Below are positions 1 to 7,335 of a stretch of DNA of 64,000 nt, one piece after another. Each line of letters opens with the position of its first letter. Positions within the stretch are counted from its first letter, which is position 1. The notes beneath the pieces were generated by a model. The model was given only the letters and a program-made list of their open reading frames with translations. It was not told the origin of the DNA and did no database searches. Origin of the DNA: Ruegeria pomeroyi DSS-3 (GTDB lineage Bacteria > Pseudomonadota > Alphaproteobacteria > Rhodobacterales > Rhodobacteraceae); assembly GCF_000011965.2 (NCBI RefSeq), contig NC_006569.1:186001-250000 (forward strand). The letters run 5' to 3'. Both the position numbers and the translations under genes were made by a program.

Positions 1-249
1 ACCGGGTTCGACCTCTGGACCTTCAGCTATACCGCGACCAGTTGTATCCTGGGCGTGATCTGCCTGTCTGTGGCCGTTGTGGGGTACTGGCTGGCGCCAA
101 TGGGTGCGCTATTTCGTGTTCTTCTTGCGATGGCCGGGCTGGTCTTTATCGCGCCCTCACTGCAGGCTGACCTGATCGCCGCCCTGATCGCCGCACCAGC
201 GGTCCTGAGCCAGATCGTCCTGCGCCGGCGCACCACCGAGGCGGGATGA
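1..249 (+). CDS. TRAP-type transporter large permease subunit, C-terminal end (partial)
   Basis: The reading frame is open from base 1 and ends at 249, so only the last 82 residues are present. They form hydrophobic helices (around SCILGVICLSVAVVGYWLA and LLAMAGLVFIAPSLQA) followed by a short basic tail (RRRTTEAG). This fits the end of a TRAP transporter (DctM or fused) permease, which imports organic acids or amino acids across the inner membrane with a periplasmic binding protein. The next gene starts 4 bases downstream, so the two are probably co-transcribed and the transporter may feed the flavoenzyme. The family call rests on a short tail and is moderate. Confidence 0.55.
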   Translation, partial: TGFDLWTFSYTATSCILGVICLSVAVVGYWLAPMGALFRVLLAMAGLVFIAPSLQADLIAALIAAPAVLSQIVLRRRTTEAG

Positions 250-253
250 GGCG

Positions 254-1519
254 ATGTCAGAGGAAATCACCGTTCTGGGCGCTGGTATCGTCGGAATCTG
301 CACGGCCCTGTCCCTGATCGAGCGCGGCTTGAAGGTCACCCTGATTGACCGCGACGCACCTGGACAGGCCACCTCGTTTGGCAATGCAGGCGTCATTTCG
401 CCCTGGTCGGTCATTCCGCAATCCATGCCCGGCATGTGGAAGAAAGTCCCCGGCATGATGCTGGACCCGGTCGGCCCGCTTGCGGTCAGCCCCACCTATC
501 TGCCGCGTCTGGCACCTTGGGGGATGCGGTTTCTGGCGGAGGGCCGCGAAGCCCGCGTGCGCGCGGTTTCAGCAGCGATGGAGTTCCTGAACCGGGATTG
601 CATCGACCTCTACCGGCGCCATCTGAAAGGCACCGGGCACGAGGGGCTGATCCGCGACAGCTATTACGTTCACGCCTATCGCGATGCCAGCGCCGCACGC
701 CTGGATACGCTGGATACGGAATTGCGCCGCCGCGCCGGTGCCGAGGTCGAACGGATCGACGCCGCCGATCTGCGCGCATTGGAGCCGGCCTTGTCACCGG
801 ATTTCACCGCGGCGGTCCTTATCAAGGGACAGGCCCGTGCGCTGTCGCCCGGCCAGCTGGGCGCGGTCCTGGCCGACAAGTTCCAGCAGCTTGGGGGCAG
901 GTTGCGCCAGACGTCGGTGCAATCGCTGCACCGGCAGGACGATGGCGGCTGGCTTTGCCGCACGGATCAGGGGGACCTCAAGGCGGCTAAGATCGTTCTG
1001 GCCATGGGGGTTTGGTCGGCACGGCTTCTGTCGCCGCTTGGAGTCCATATTCCGCTTGAAGCCGAGCGCGGGTATCACGTCACCTTCACCAAGCCGGGGA
1101 TAACACTCAATCACTCGGTCATGGATGCCGAGATGAAATTTGTCGCTTCCTCGATGACCGACGGGCTGCGGGTCGCGGGCACGGCAGAGTTCGCAGGTCT
1201 TGACGCCGCGCTCAACAAACGGCGGCTTGACGGTTTGGTCAGACTGGCATGTCGCCTGTCGCCGGATCTGACTGCCGAGCCCCACGCCACCTGGTCCGGC
1301 CAGCGCCCCAGCCTGCCCGACAGCCTGCCCTGTATTGGCGAGGTCGAAGGCCTGCCGGGCCTTGTCGCTGCCTTTGGCCACAGTCATTATGGGCTTATGA
1401 TGGCGCCAAAGACCGGCGAGCTGGTTGCCGATATCGTGACGGGACGGATGGCGAACACCGATCTCTCACCTTACAAGGCAACGCGGTTCAAACGGTTCTG
1501 GCCAGTGAGCAATACCTGA
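254..1519 (+). CDS. FAD-dependent D-amino acid dehydrogenase-like oxidoreductase (DadA/DAO family)
   Basis: This 421-residue protein begins with a Rossmann dinucleotide fold (VLGAGIVGICTALSLIERG, residues about 7-25) followed by the acidic strand end LIDRDAPGQATSFGNAG, typical of the DAO/DadA family. The C-terminal part carries WSGQRPSLPDSLPCIG and GHSHYGLMMAPKTGELVADI, the second FAD-binding stretch. The expected role is oxidative deamination of a D-amino acid or a related amine, passing electrons to the respiratory chain. Length matches DadA (about 415-430). It follows a TRAP permease end by 4 bases, suggesting uptake and oxidation of one substrate, but the substrate cannot be read from the sequence. 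Confidence 0.82.
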   Translation: MSEEITVLGAGIVGICTALSLIERGLKVTLIDRDAPGQATSFGNAGVISPWSVIPQSMPGMWKKVPGMMLDPVGPLAVSPTYLPRLAPWGMRFLAEGREARVRAVSAAMEFLNRDCIDLYRRHLKGTGHEGLIRDSYYVHAYRDASAARLDTLDTELRRRAGAEVERIDAADLRALEPALSPDFTAAVLIKGQARALSPGQLGAVLADKFQQLGGRLRQTSVQSLHRQDDGGWLCRTDQGDLKAAKIVLAMGVWSARLLSPLGVHIPLEAERGYHVTFTKPGITLNHSVMDAEMKFVASSMTDGLRVAGTAEFAGLDAALNKRRLDGLVRLACRLSPDLTAEPHATWSGQRPSLPDSLPCIGEVEGLPGLVAAFGHSHYGLMMAPKTGELVADIVTGRMANTDLSPYKATRFKRFWPVSNT

Positions 1520-1554
1520 AGCGCGACTCTTTTTGACAAAGAGGGTAGCGCGCT
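1520..1554 (+). terminator. Imperfect hairpin just after the oxidoreductase stop
   Basis: AGCGCG and CTCTTT pair with AAAGAG and CGCGCT around a short loop, with an internal asymmetric bulge. It sits immediately after the stop codon. There is no clear T-run, so termination is only a possibility. Confidence 0.3.
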
Positions 1555-1675
1555 CTGCTGCACATCTAGAAGCTCATAATGATGATTATGTTAATACATC
1601 AACCAATGCGCAGGCTCTACTTTGTGAGCATTGAGAAATCCGAGCGTTGAGTTCTATCGGTTGGCCAACAGCCAA

Positions 1676-2368
1676 TCAGCCGATCAGTCTCGCGTCCGTA
1701 TCTTCATGAGTTTCCCCGGCAGCCATTCGCGCGAAGGCTGATCGCCATCCTTCGGCCAAAACCACAAGTTCAGCCAATGCCGCTGCATCTTTCGATGTGA
1801 TGCGGCGAGTCAGGCGCGCCCGCGTGACCGTTTCAACGGTCCATTCCGGGTGATGGCGCTCAATAAGGCTAATCTGATCACCCGGGGATACCTGCCCTGG
1901 TTCCAGGACCCGGTAATACCAGCCGGTTCGGCCAGTTTTCTGGAACAGATAGGCCATCTTGGCGTTACCGGTATGCTCGCTGACCTTCCAACAGGGTTGA
2001 CGACCCTGACTGACCTCGACAATTGCAGTCCCCAGACGCAGCCTGTCACCGATGCAGATATTGGTCTCGGTGATGCCGACAGACACAATGTTTTCCCCGA
2101 ACGCCGCGGGCACGGCCTCGGCCGGGATCTGGCCTTCGGCAATCCAGCTCGGGTAATGGTCAGACGGATAGTGATGGATGGCCTTGTCGTGACCGCCGTG
2201 ATGGTCAAGATCAGCCTGCGCATCCCCGATAAATCCGAATTCATTGATTTCCCGGCATCCCCCGACAGCTGTCTTTCCGATGGCCGATGGCGGGCGTCCG
2301 GGCCATCTTTCGGCGACACTGCCCAGGAAAATACCATCAATTCGAGCGTTCAATGTTGGTTCGGTCAT
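1676..2368 (-). CDS. MOSC domain protein, YiiM-like
   Basis: The protein has 230 residues if it starts at the ATG at 2368 (MTEPTLNARIDG), which overlaps the upstream regulator's stop as ATGA and gives the usual YiiM N-terminus. A longer in-frame extension inside the regulator gene is unlikely. MOSC features are GFIGDAQADLDHHGGHDKAI, FGENI and the probable molybdenum-cofactor ligand Cys in GRQPCWKV. MOSC proteins such as YiiM and YcbX carry Moco and reduce N-hydroxylated compounds. Co-transcription with the MarR gene, and a second MOSC gene with a reductase nearby, suggest a detoxification role; the substrate is unknown. Confidence 0.82.
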   Translation of the reverse strand: MTEPTLNARIDGIFLGSVAERWPGRPPSAIGKTAVGGCREINEFGFIGDAQADLDHHGGHDKAIHHYPSDHYPSWIAEGQIPAEAVPAAFGENIVSVGITETNICIGDRLRLGTAIVEVSQGRQPCWKVSEHTGNAKMAYLFQKTGRTGWYYRVLEPGQVSPGDQISLIERHHPEWTVETVTRARLTRRITSKDAAALAELVVLAEGWRSAFARMAAGETHEDTDARLIG

Positions 2369-2913
2369 AAGGGGTCCTGTTCGTGACAAATCTGTTCGGT
2401 TTCCGGCGGCGCCAGTTTTTCTGAAAGCAGGTTGCAATAGCCACCGCCATTGCTGCTGGTGAAATGCCTGCACTCCTTGCACAAGCCGAAGGGTTGCCCC
2501 TTGTTCTGTTCCAGCAAACTGTTCAGCGTCGATTGCAGCGTAGAAAGCAACGCGTTCTGTTCAGAGCTGTCCAGACTTTCCAGACCGGAAATCAGCAAAC
2601 GGGGGCGGGCGAGCAGCGCCCTACCCTTTTGCGTCAGATCGAAACTGATAACCCGCTTGTCCGACTGAGAACGCTTTTCAGTGACGTAGTTCTTTTGCAA
2701 CAACGCCTTGAACGTCTGGGAAATCGTGCCGCGCGTCGTACCCAGAAACGCGGCCACATGTGAAGGGCTGCGCGAAAACTTGTTTGCGCGTGACAGGTAT
2801 TCCAGAACCGCCCTTTGCGCCGGGTTTAGATCTTCGGCCCAGCTTTCAGACACATCCAGGCGGGCGAGTCGCATGATCAGCTCTCGAATATGGTATTCCT
2901 TGCTCATCAGCAA
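2365..2913 (-). CDS. MarR-family regulator with a four-cysteine C-terminal tail
   Basis: The N-terminal 140 residues form a MarR winged-helix domain (NPAQRAVLEYLSRANKF, then VAAFLGTTRGTISQTFKALLQKNY as the recognition region, then the wing KRSQSDKRVISFDLT). The last 40 residues are unusual for MarR: GLCKECRHF, GGGYCNLL and EQICHEQ supply four cysteines that could bind a metal or an Fe-S cluster, so it may be a redox or metal sensor. The gene overlaps the MOSC gene by 4 bases and is divergent from the HTHP operon, with an inverted repeat between. Start is ATG at 2913, with an alternative ATG at 2907. The ligand is not known. Confidence 0.85.
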   Translation of the reverse strand: MLMSKEYHIRELIMRLARLDVSESWAEDLNPAQRAVLEYLSRANKFSRSPSHVAAFLGTTRGTISQTFKALLQKNYVTEKRSQSDKRVISFDLTQKGRALLARPRLLISGLESLDSSEQNALLSTLQSTLNSLLEQNKGQPFGLCKECRHFTSSNGGGYCNLLSEKLAPPETEQICHEQDPL

Positions 2914-2914
2914 A

Positions 2915-2961
2915 TGGTAGCGACCCGAAATAAAACTTGCAATAGTTTAGACTCGCTACTA
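2915..2961. promoter_or_regulatory. Inverted repeat in the MarR/HTHP-operon divergent promoter
   Basis: TGGTAGCGA at 2915-2923 is mirrored by TCGCTACTA at 2953-2961 (8 of 9 positions pair). The repeats lie in the 80-base gap between the MarR gene and the secreted-protein gene. They are a plausible operator for the adjacent MarR protein, controlling both directions. Confidence 0.45.
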
Positions 2962-2993
2962 AATATTCTCCACCACACAGAAAGGAACTTCGA

Positions 2994-3755
2994 ATGAAAA
3001 CCACATCAGGATTCGCTCTCGCTGCTTTGGTTCTATCAGCGGCGTCAGCAACAGCTGGCGGTGATCACGCCAACCATGCAATCAAACAGGAAGGCGCCAT
3101 CAAATCCGCTGTCGATGGTGGGAAAGTCGCTGCCTTTGACATCCTGGCTGCCCACGCTCATCGAACTGGGAATGTGGTCACCTTCCACATGACCACAAAC
3201 GGTAAAGCCGGTGAAAATGTGCCCGCCGCGACCGGTGCGGTTGGAGGATCGGATGTCTGGACCTATGTCTGGCCAACATCGCTTGAACCTTCTGCCGTCG
3301 GCTTTGAGGAAGGTACCGGAATTCTGGCCATGGCCGCCACAAGCCATCCGGATTTCGATGATACCCCACTTTATGACGAAAACCTTGACGGTGACCCGGC
3401 GAATGACGGTGTCATCTGGCACAGCCACTGGGTGGTTCTGACCCCGACCGAAGAATGCGGTACAGGCGCGCTGGCGGTGCGCGATATCCCCGAAGGCGCA
3501 ACCCCGAAACTTCCCGCGACATGGCCGGGCTTTCCGATCTTCCTGGACAGCCCGGGATTCTCGCCGGTCTTCGACGGCCCGGAGATTACCGTCAAAGCCG
3601 CATTCAACAGCGACATAGAGCTGGGCGGCGTCAGCTATGATGGCGTAACATCGGCCCTGAAGGTCAACGCCAATGTCCATTCGCCACTGCTGTGCGTCGT
3701 GGACGTCTTTGACGTTGCCTCGGGCAATCTGAGCCTTCCGGGCAAAATCGAGTAA
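2994..3755 (+). CDS. Secreted protein of unknown function, first gene of the HTHP operon
   Basis: I do not recognise the family. The 253-residue product starts with a Sec signal peptide (MKTTSGFALAALVLSAASATAGG) after a good ribosome site (AAAGGAA). The mature part is acidic, rich in Gly, Val and Asp, with several histidines (HANHA, AHAHR, VIWHSHWVV) and two cysteines (TEECGTG and LLCVVD) that could form a disulphide. HSH and HAH motifs would suit metal or haem binding, but this is a guess. It is followed by a GAAA-loop hairpin and then the HTHP gene, so it is probably a periplasmic partner of the haem peroxidase. Confidence 0.7.
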   Translation: MKTTSGFALAALVLSAASATAGGDHANHAIKQEGAIKSAVDGGKVAAFDILAAHAHRTGNVVTFHMTTNGKAGENVPAATGAVGGSDVWTYVWPTSLEPSAVGFEEGTGILAMAATSHPDFDDTPLYDENLDGDPANDGVIWHSHWVVLTPTEECGTGALAVRDIPEGATPKLPATWPGFPIFLDSPGFSPVFDGPEITVKAAFNSDIELGGVSYDGVTSALKVNANVHSPLLCVVDVFDVASGNLSLPGKIE

Positions 3756-3764
3756 ACTGAAGGT

Positions 3765-3780
3765 GCGGCGGAAACGCCGC
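3765..3780 (+). other. GCGGCG-GAAA-CGCCGC hairpin between two operon genes
   Basis: A perfect 6-bp stem with a GAAA tetraloop lies 9 bases after the secreted-protein stop and 31 bases before the HTHP start. There is no T-run. It could be an attenuator or a 5' stabiliser for the HTHP message. Confidence 0.5.
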
Positions 3781-3811
3781 GCTTCAACCTACCTGGAAAG
3801 GAAAGCGAAAA

Positions 3812-4042
3812 ATGTCCGAAACATGGTTGCCGACATTGGTAACGGCCACGCCTCAGGAAGGGTTCGATCTGGCGGTCAAACTCTCGCGCATCGCCGTAAA
3901 GAAAACACAGCCTGACGCACAGGTTCGGGACACACTGCGTGCGGTCTACGAAAAGGATGCCAACGCACTCATCGCGGTTTCAGCGGTCGTGGCAACCCAT
4001 TTCCAGACGATTGCCGCAGCCAATGATTACTGGAAGGACTGA
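3812..4042 (+). CDS. Hexameric tyrosine-coordinated haem protein (HTHP)
   Basis: The 76-residue product (MSETWLPTLVTATPQEG at the start, AAANDYWKD at the end) matches my memory of HTHP, a small helical protein from Silicibacter pomeroyi that forms a hexamer with one haem per subunit. Tyr46 here, in LRAVYEKDAN, corresponds to the Tyr that ligates haem iron. HTHP has reported peroxidase and weak catalase activity. There is no signal peptide, so it is cytoplasmic. It is preceded by a strong ribosome site (GGAAAGG) and followed 2 bases later by the redoxin gene. With katA and oxyR ruined next door, it may carry part of the peroxide defence; that is inference. Confidence 0.93.
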   Translation: MSETWLPTLVTATPQEGFDLAVKLSRIAVKKTQPDAQVRDTLRAVYEKDANALIAVSAVVATHFQTIAAANDYWKD

Positions 4043-4044
4043 CC

Positions 4045-4572
4045 ATGAAGGCTCCGGAACTGCAGATACAGCAGTGGTTCAACTCCGCCACTGACCTGAC
4101 GTTGGCGGACCTGCGCGGCAAGGTCATCGTTATCGAAGCGTTTCAGATGCTTTGCCCGGGCTGCGTCATGCACGGCATACCGCTGGCACAGAAGGTCCGC
4201 GCCGCATTCCCCGAAGACAAGGTTGCGGTTCTGGGCCTGCACACGGTCTTTGAGCATCACGAAGCGATGACACCGATCTCACTGAAGGCGTTTCTGCATG
4301 AATACCGCATCAAGTTTCCCGTAGGCGTCGATCAGCCGGGCGATGGCGCCATGCCCAGAACCATGGCCGCCTATCAGATGCGCGGCACCCCCAGCCTGCT
4401 TCTGATCGACAAGGCCGGGGACCTGCGGGCGCATCATTTCGGCGATGTCTCAGAACTTCTGCTGGGCGCCGAAATTGCCACGCTTTTGGGCGAGGCCGCC
4501 CCGAGCGTTCAGAAACAGGCCGGAACCCCGCAGGGCGATGCAAACTGCGACAATGACGGCTGCACCGTCTAG
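4045..4572 (+). CDS. Thioredoxin-fold redoxin with a CPGC site
   Basis: This 175-residue cytoplasmic protein shows the thioredoxin/TlpA pattern: DLRGKVIVIEAFQMLCPGC with Cys37 and Cys40, then the cis-Pro region MRGTPSLLLIDKAGDL. A redox-active CxxC here would donate electrons to or reduce a partner. There is no signal peptide. The C-terminal tail ends with two further cysteines (ANCDNDGCTV), possibly a secondary disulphide or metal site. The start lies 2 bases after the HTHP stop and uses AAGGA at the HTHP end as ribosome site, so translation is coupled. It may recycle the HTHP peroxidase. Confidence 0.82.
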   Translation: MKAPELQIQQWFNSATDLTLADLRGKVIVIEAFQMLCPGCVMHGIPLAQKVRAAFPEDKVAVLGLHTVFEHHEAMTPISLKAFLHEYRIKFPVGVDQPGDGAMPRTMAAYQMRGTPSLLLIDKAGDLRAHHFGDVSELLLGAEIATLLGEAAPSVQKQAGTPQGDANCDNDGCTV

Positions 4573-4640
4573 ATCGGCGGGCCTGGCCCTCGCCCGTCAT
4601 TCATCGTCATCTTCTGCAAGACCGAACGGACCAAGGGAAA

Positions 4641-5114
4641 ATGCACATGAGCTGGAAGGGTATCGTCATCGGGCTGCACATCGCGCCACGGTCGTTTCTG
4701 CCGATGAAAACCGTGCCTCAGCTGGAGCTGGTTGCAAACGTCGGGATCACGGGTGACCGGTATGCTTCCGAGGACGGGTATTACTCGGACCGCCCCGAGG
4801 AAGGCCGCCAAATCACGCTTTTCGAGGCCGAAACCCTCGAGGCACTCAAACGCGATTGCGGGATCGACCTGGCCGCGGACGAGCACCGGCGCAATGTGAC
4901 CACCCGCCATGTGCCTCTGAACCATCTGGTCGGGCAGCGGATCAGGATCGGTGACTGCCTGCTCGAAGCAACCCGCCTGTCGACGCCCTGCCGACATATC
5001 GAACAGATCACCGGCAAGGATATTTTCGAGCCCCTGTTGCACCGGTCCGGCCTGCATGCCCGTATCCTTGAGGGCGGCATCATCCGCGCCGGCGATACGA
5101 TCTGCCCGGCGTAA
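4641..5114 (+). CDS. MOSC domain protein (second in the window)
   Basis: The 157-residue product is a compact MOSC domain: GITGDRYASEDGYYSD near the N-terminus, RRNVTTRHVPLNHLVGQ in the middle, and TRLSTPCRHIEQITG with the probable Moco-ligating Cys. Two ATGs (4641 and 4647) are possible; AAGGGAAA precedes the first. A ferredoxin-type reductase gene follows 12 bases downstream, an arrangement expected for a Moco enzyme that receives electrons from a flavin/Fe-S reductase to reduce N-oxygenated substrates. The substrate is not visible. Confidence 0.82.
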   Translation: MHMSWKGIVIGLHIAPRSFLPMKTVPQLELVANVGITGDRYASEDGYYSDRPEEGRQITLFEAETLEALKRDCGIDLAADEHRRNVTTRHVPLNHLVGQRIRIGDCLLEATRLSTPCRHIEQITGKDIFEPLLHRSGLHARILEGGIIRAGDTICPA

Positions 5115-5126
5115 GGAGAACGCGAC

Positions 5127-6059
5127 ATGGTCAAGCCTATTCACCGGGTCACAACCGTTATCAAAGAGACCCGCGACATCGCGCCTGGGGTGCGGCTGCT
5201 GCGTCTTTCGGACCCGGATGGTTGGGATTTGCCGCCGTTTTCACCGGGTGCACATATCCACATTCACCTTCCCGATGGGCTTGTCAGACCCTATTCCCTC
5301 TGCGGTGACGCGGCGGACCGGTCGAGTTACTTCATCGCCGTTCAGAAAGAACCCGACGGTCGCGGCGGATCGCGGCAGGTCCATGCCCTTCAACAGGGTG
5401 AGCGCATACTGGTCTCCCTGCCCAAGAACCTTCTGCCATTGACCAACGCGCCCCATGTGATCCTGATTGCGGGCGGCATCGGGATCACCCCTTTCATGCC
5501 GATGATCCACGAGATGTCCCGGCAAGGCCGCACCTTTGAGCTGCATTATGCCAGCCGCCAAAGCGATGCCGCCTTCCTGCCCGAACTTGAAGCGCTTTGC
5601 GCAGGGCGCATGACCCGCTATGACGCCGAGCGGGGGCAACGGCTCAGGCTGGACGATGTGATTTCCGCCATCGACGCCACCGGGCATCTCTACTGTTGCG
5701 GTCCGGAACGGATGATCGGAGAGCTTCTGGCCAAGACCGGCCATATGCGCGACCGGGTGCATGTCGAATATTTCGGGGTCTCGGCCGATGTCGGCCAGCA
5801 AGCCTATGAAATCCGCCTCGCCCGGTCTTCTCGAACCGTTCCAGTGAAGCAGGGCCAAACAATGCTCGAAGCCTTGCGGGCCGCTGATGTCGACGTTTCC
5901 GCGTCTTGCGAGGGCGGGATCTGCCTGGAATGCAAGACCCGCTACCTGGAGGGAACCCCGGTGCATCGTGACATCACCATGCCCAAATCCGAGCGCGACA
6001 CCCACCTGACCCCCTGTGTTTCAGGCTGCGCGGGTGCGTCGATCACCCTGGACCTGTAG
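5127..6059 (+). CDS. Oxidoreductase with FNR-type FMN/NAD module and C-terminal 2Fe-2S ferredoxin (VanB-like)
   Basis: The 310-residue protein has the phthalate dioxygenase reductase layout. A flavin-binding barrel (LVRPYSLCGDA, residues about 52-62) is followed by an NAD-binding fold (LIAGGIGITPFMPMI). The C-terminal plant-type ferredoxin has Cys in SCEGGICLECKT and the last ligand near TPCVSGC. It should pass electrons from NAD(P)H to an iron or Moco protein. No oxygenase gene is adjacent; the immediate upstream MOSC protein is the natural partner. The start at 5127 follows AAGGAG. Confidence 0.85.
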   Translation: MVKPIHRVTTVIKETRDIAPGVRLLRLSDPDGWDLPPFSPGAHIHIHLPDGLVRPYSLCGDAADRSSYFIAVQKEPDGRGGSRQVHALQQGERILVSLPKNLLPLTNAPHVILIAGGIGITPFMPMIHEMSRQGRTFELHYASRQSDAAFLPELEALCAGRMTRYDAERGQRLRLDDVISAIDATGHLYCCGPERMIGELLAKTGHMRDRVHVEYFGVSADVGQQAYEIRLARSSRTVPVKQGQTMLEALRAADVDVSASCEGGICLECKTRYLEGTPVHRDITMPKSERDTHLTPCVSGCAGASITLDL

Positions 6060-6081
6060 ACTTGTGACGAAAGCGACACCC

Positions 6082-6447
6082 ATGACGGACCCCGCCCAAC
6101 CCATCCTGTTTTTGCTGAGGCCCGACTTTCTGGATCCGGCGACCGGCGATGGCGCTTTCTTTTGCCCGCATTGCCTTCGCCTCGAGGGGTTGCTTTCGAT
6201 CTATCCGGTGCTGCGCCATTCCCTGCAAATCTGCTATGTCGATTTCCCGAAACCACGCGGTGCGCTGGCACAGCTGGCCGGGGCGGAAAGCCAATCCTGT
6301 CCGCAGCTGGTTCTCCCGGCGGGCGATGATGAGCTTTCAGGCCGATGGTCGGTGGCTGGCGCGGCGGATGCCCGGCGCATTGAGAACACGGCGGACATCG
6401 AAGACTATCTTATCCTTCGCTACGGGCTTTCAGACCGCCACCCCTGA
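6082..6447 (+). CDS. DUF3088-like thioredoxin-fold protein
   Basis: The start at 6082 (MTDPAQPILFLLRPDFLDP) gives a 121-residue protein. The motif DGAFFCPHCLRLEGLL carries a CPHC redox or metal site near residues 28-31, and a Cys-Pro occurs later (ESQSCPQLVLP). This resembles the small DUF3088 proteins, whose function is unknown. It closes the HTHP-MOSC-reductase run, 22 bases after the reductase stop. A thiol-redox role is plausible from the CxxC alone. Confidence 0.65.
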   Translation: MTDPAQPILFLLRPDFLDPATGDGAFFCPHCLRLEGLLSIYPVLRHSLQICYVDFPKPRGALAQLAGAESQSCPQLVLPAGDDELSGRWSVAGAADARRIENTADIEDYLILRYGLSDRHP

Positions 6448-6527
6448 CGGCACCTAAATCCGGCAGCGTCCCGACCCCGGCAAGCGCCCTGCCACTGCCG
6501 AAGGTTAGATGCCGTGCAAGCTCTGGT

Positions 6528-7220
6528 TCATCCATTTGAGACCCGAGAAATTCTGCGAATTTTTCCAGGTATCTGGCCCGCGGATCGCTGTTGCGCCATG
6601 GTCTGATCGCGCAGGCAATGTTCTTCCGACAGCAGGACAAGTTCGGCACCGCGCACGTCCGCCCAGGCCACGGGCTGGCCCGGCGTCCTGCCGTGATCGG
6701 CGGGACAGGCCAGCGCAAACGGTTCAAAGAACAGCCCGGCCGTTTCCAGATGCTGATGTTTCGGTTCCGTCGCGATCAGGATGGCATCCAGTTCCCGGTC
6801 CGCCAGCATCTGCTCAAGAACCGTCGTGGGTTCCTCGGAAAGGCGCAGCCGGATTTGCGGATATCGGGATTTGATTGACCCCAGCACCAGAGGCAGCAGA
6901 TAGGGGCCAAGCGTGGAGATCACGCCAACACGCAACTCGCCCTCCAGATTGTCACTCAGACCCACAGACATATCCAGAAGTTCCCGTGCCCCGGCGAGGA
7001 CCACCTCGGCCTTGCGCAGGAACTGCGCACCACTTGGCGTCAACGACACGTGCTTTCCCTGGCGTTCGAAAATGGCAAAGCCAAGACGCGCTTCCAGCTT
7101 CAGAACCTGCTGGCTGATCGCCGGCTGCGAAACGCCGCAACCCACTGCGGCGGCGCCAAAGTGACCTTCTTGCGCAATGCTTTGAATATATTCAAGATCC
7201 CGGAGTGACAAACCACTCAT
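6528..7220 (-). pseudogene. oxyR: Truncated oxyR (LysR-family peroxide sensor)
   Basis: The first 200 residues are a clear OxyR: LSLRDLEYIQSIAQEGHFG, SQPAISQQVLKLEARLG and the regulatory domain up to LLSEEHCLRDQTM, which includes the peroxide-sensing Cys. After this the frame runs about 25 unrelated residues and stops. Normal OxyR is about 305 residues; the resolving Cys and the whole second half of the effector domain are missing, and I see no continuation in other frames. It is divergent from the broken katA, the usual oxyR-katA arrangement. Start taken at 7220 (MSGLSLRD), with an alternative at 7238. Confidence 0.8.
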
Positions 7221-7335
7221 CGAGGTTTTCCCGGTCATGTATCACCTGTGATTATCAACCGCATAATTTGTATGACTTGGACGATTTCGACCGGTTCTGG
7301 TTTGCTGCATTTCGACGCCAAATCAGGAGATCGAA

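Noticed and set aside
6410..6727. A frame that might continue the broken oxyR
   Set aside because: It overlaps the oxyR remnant in another frame, but its residues do not look like the missing OxyR C-terminal domain, so it is not a simple frameshift.
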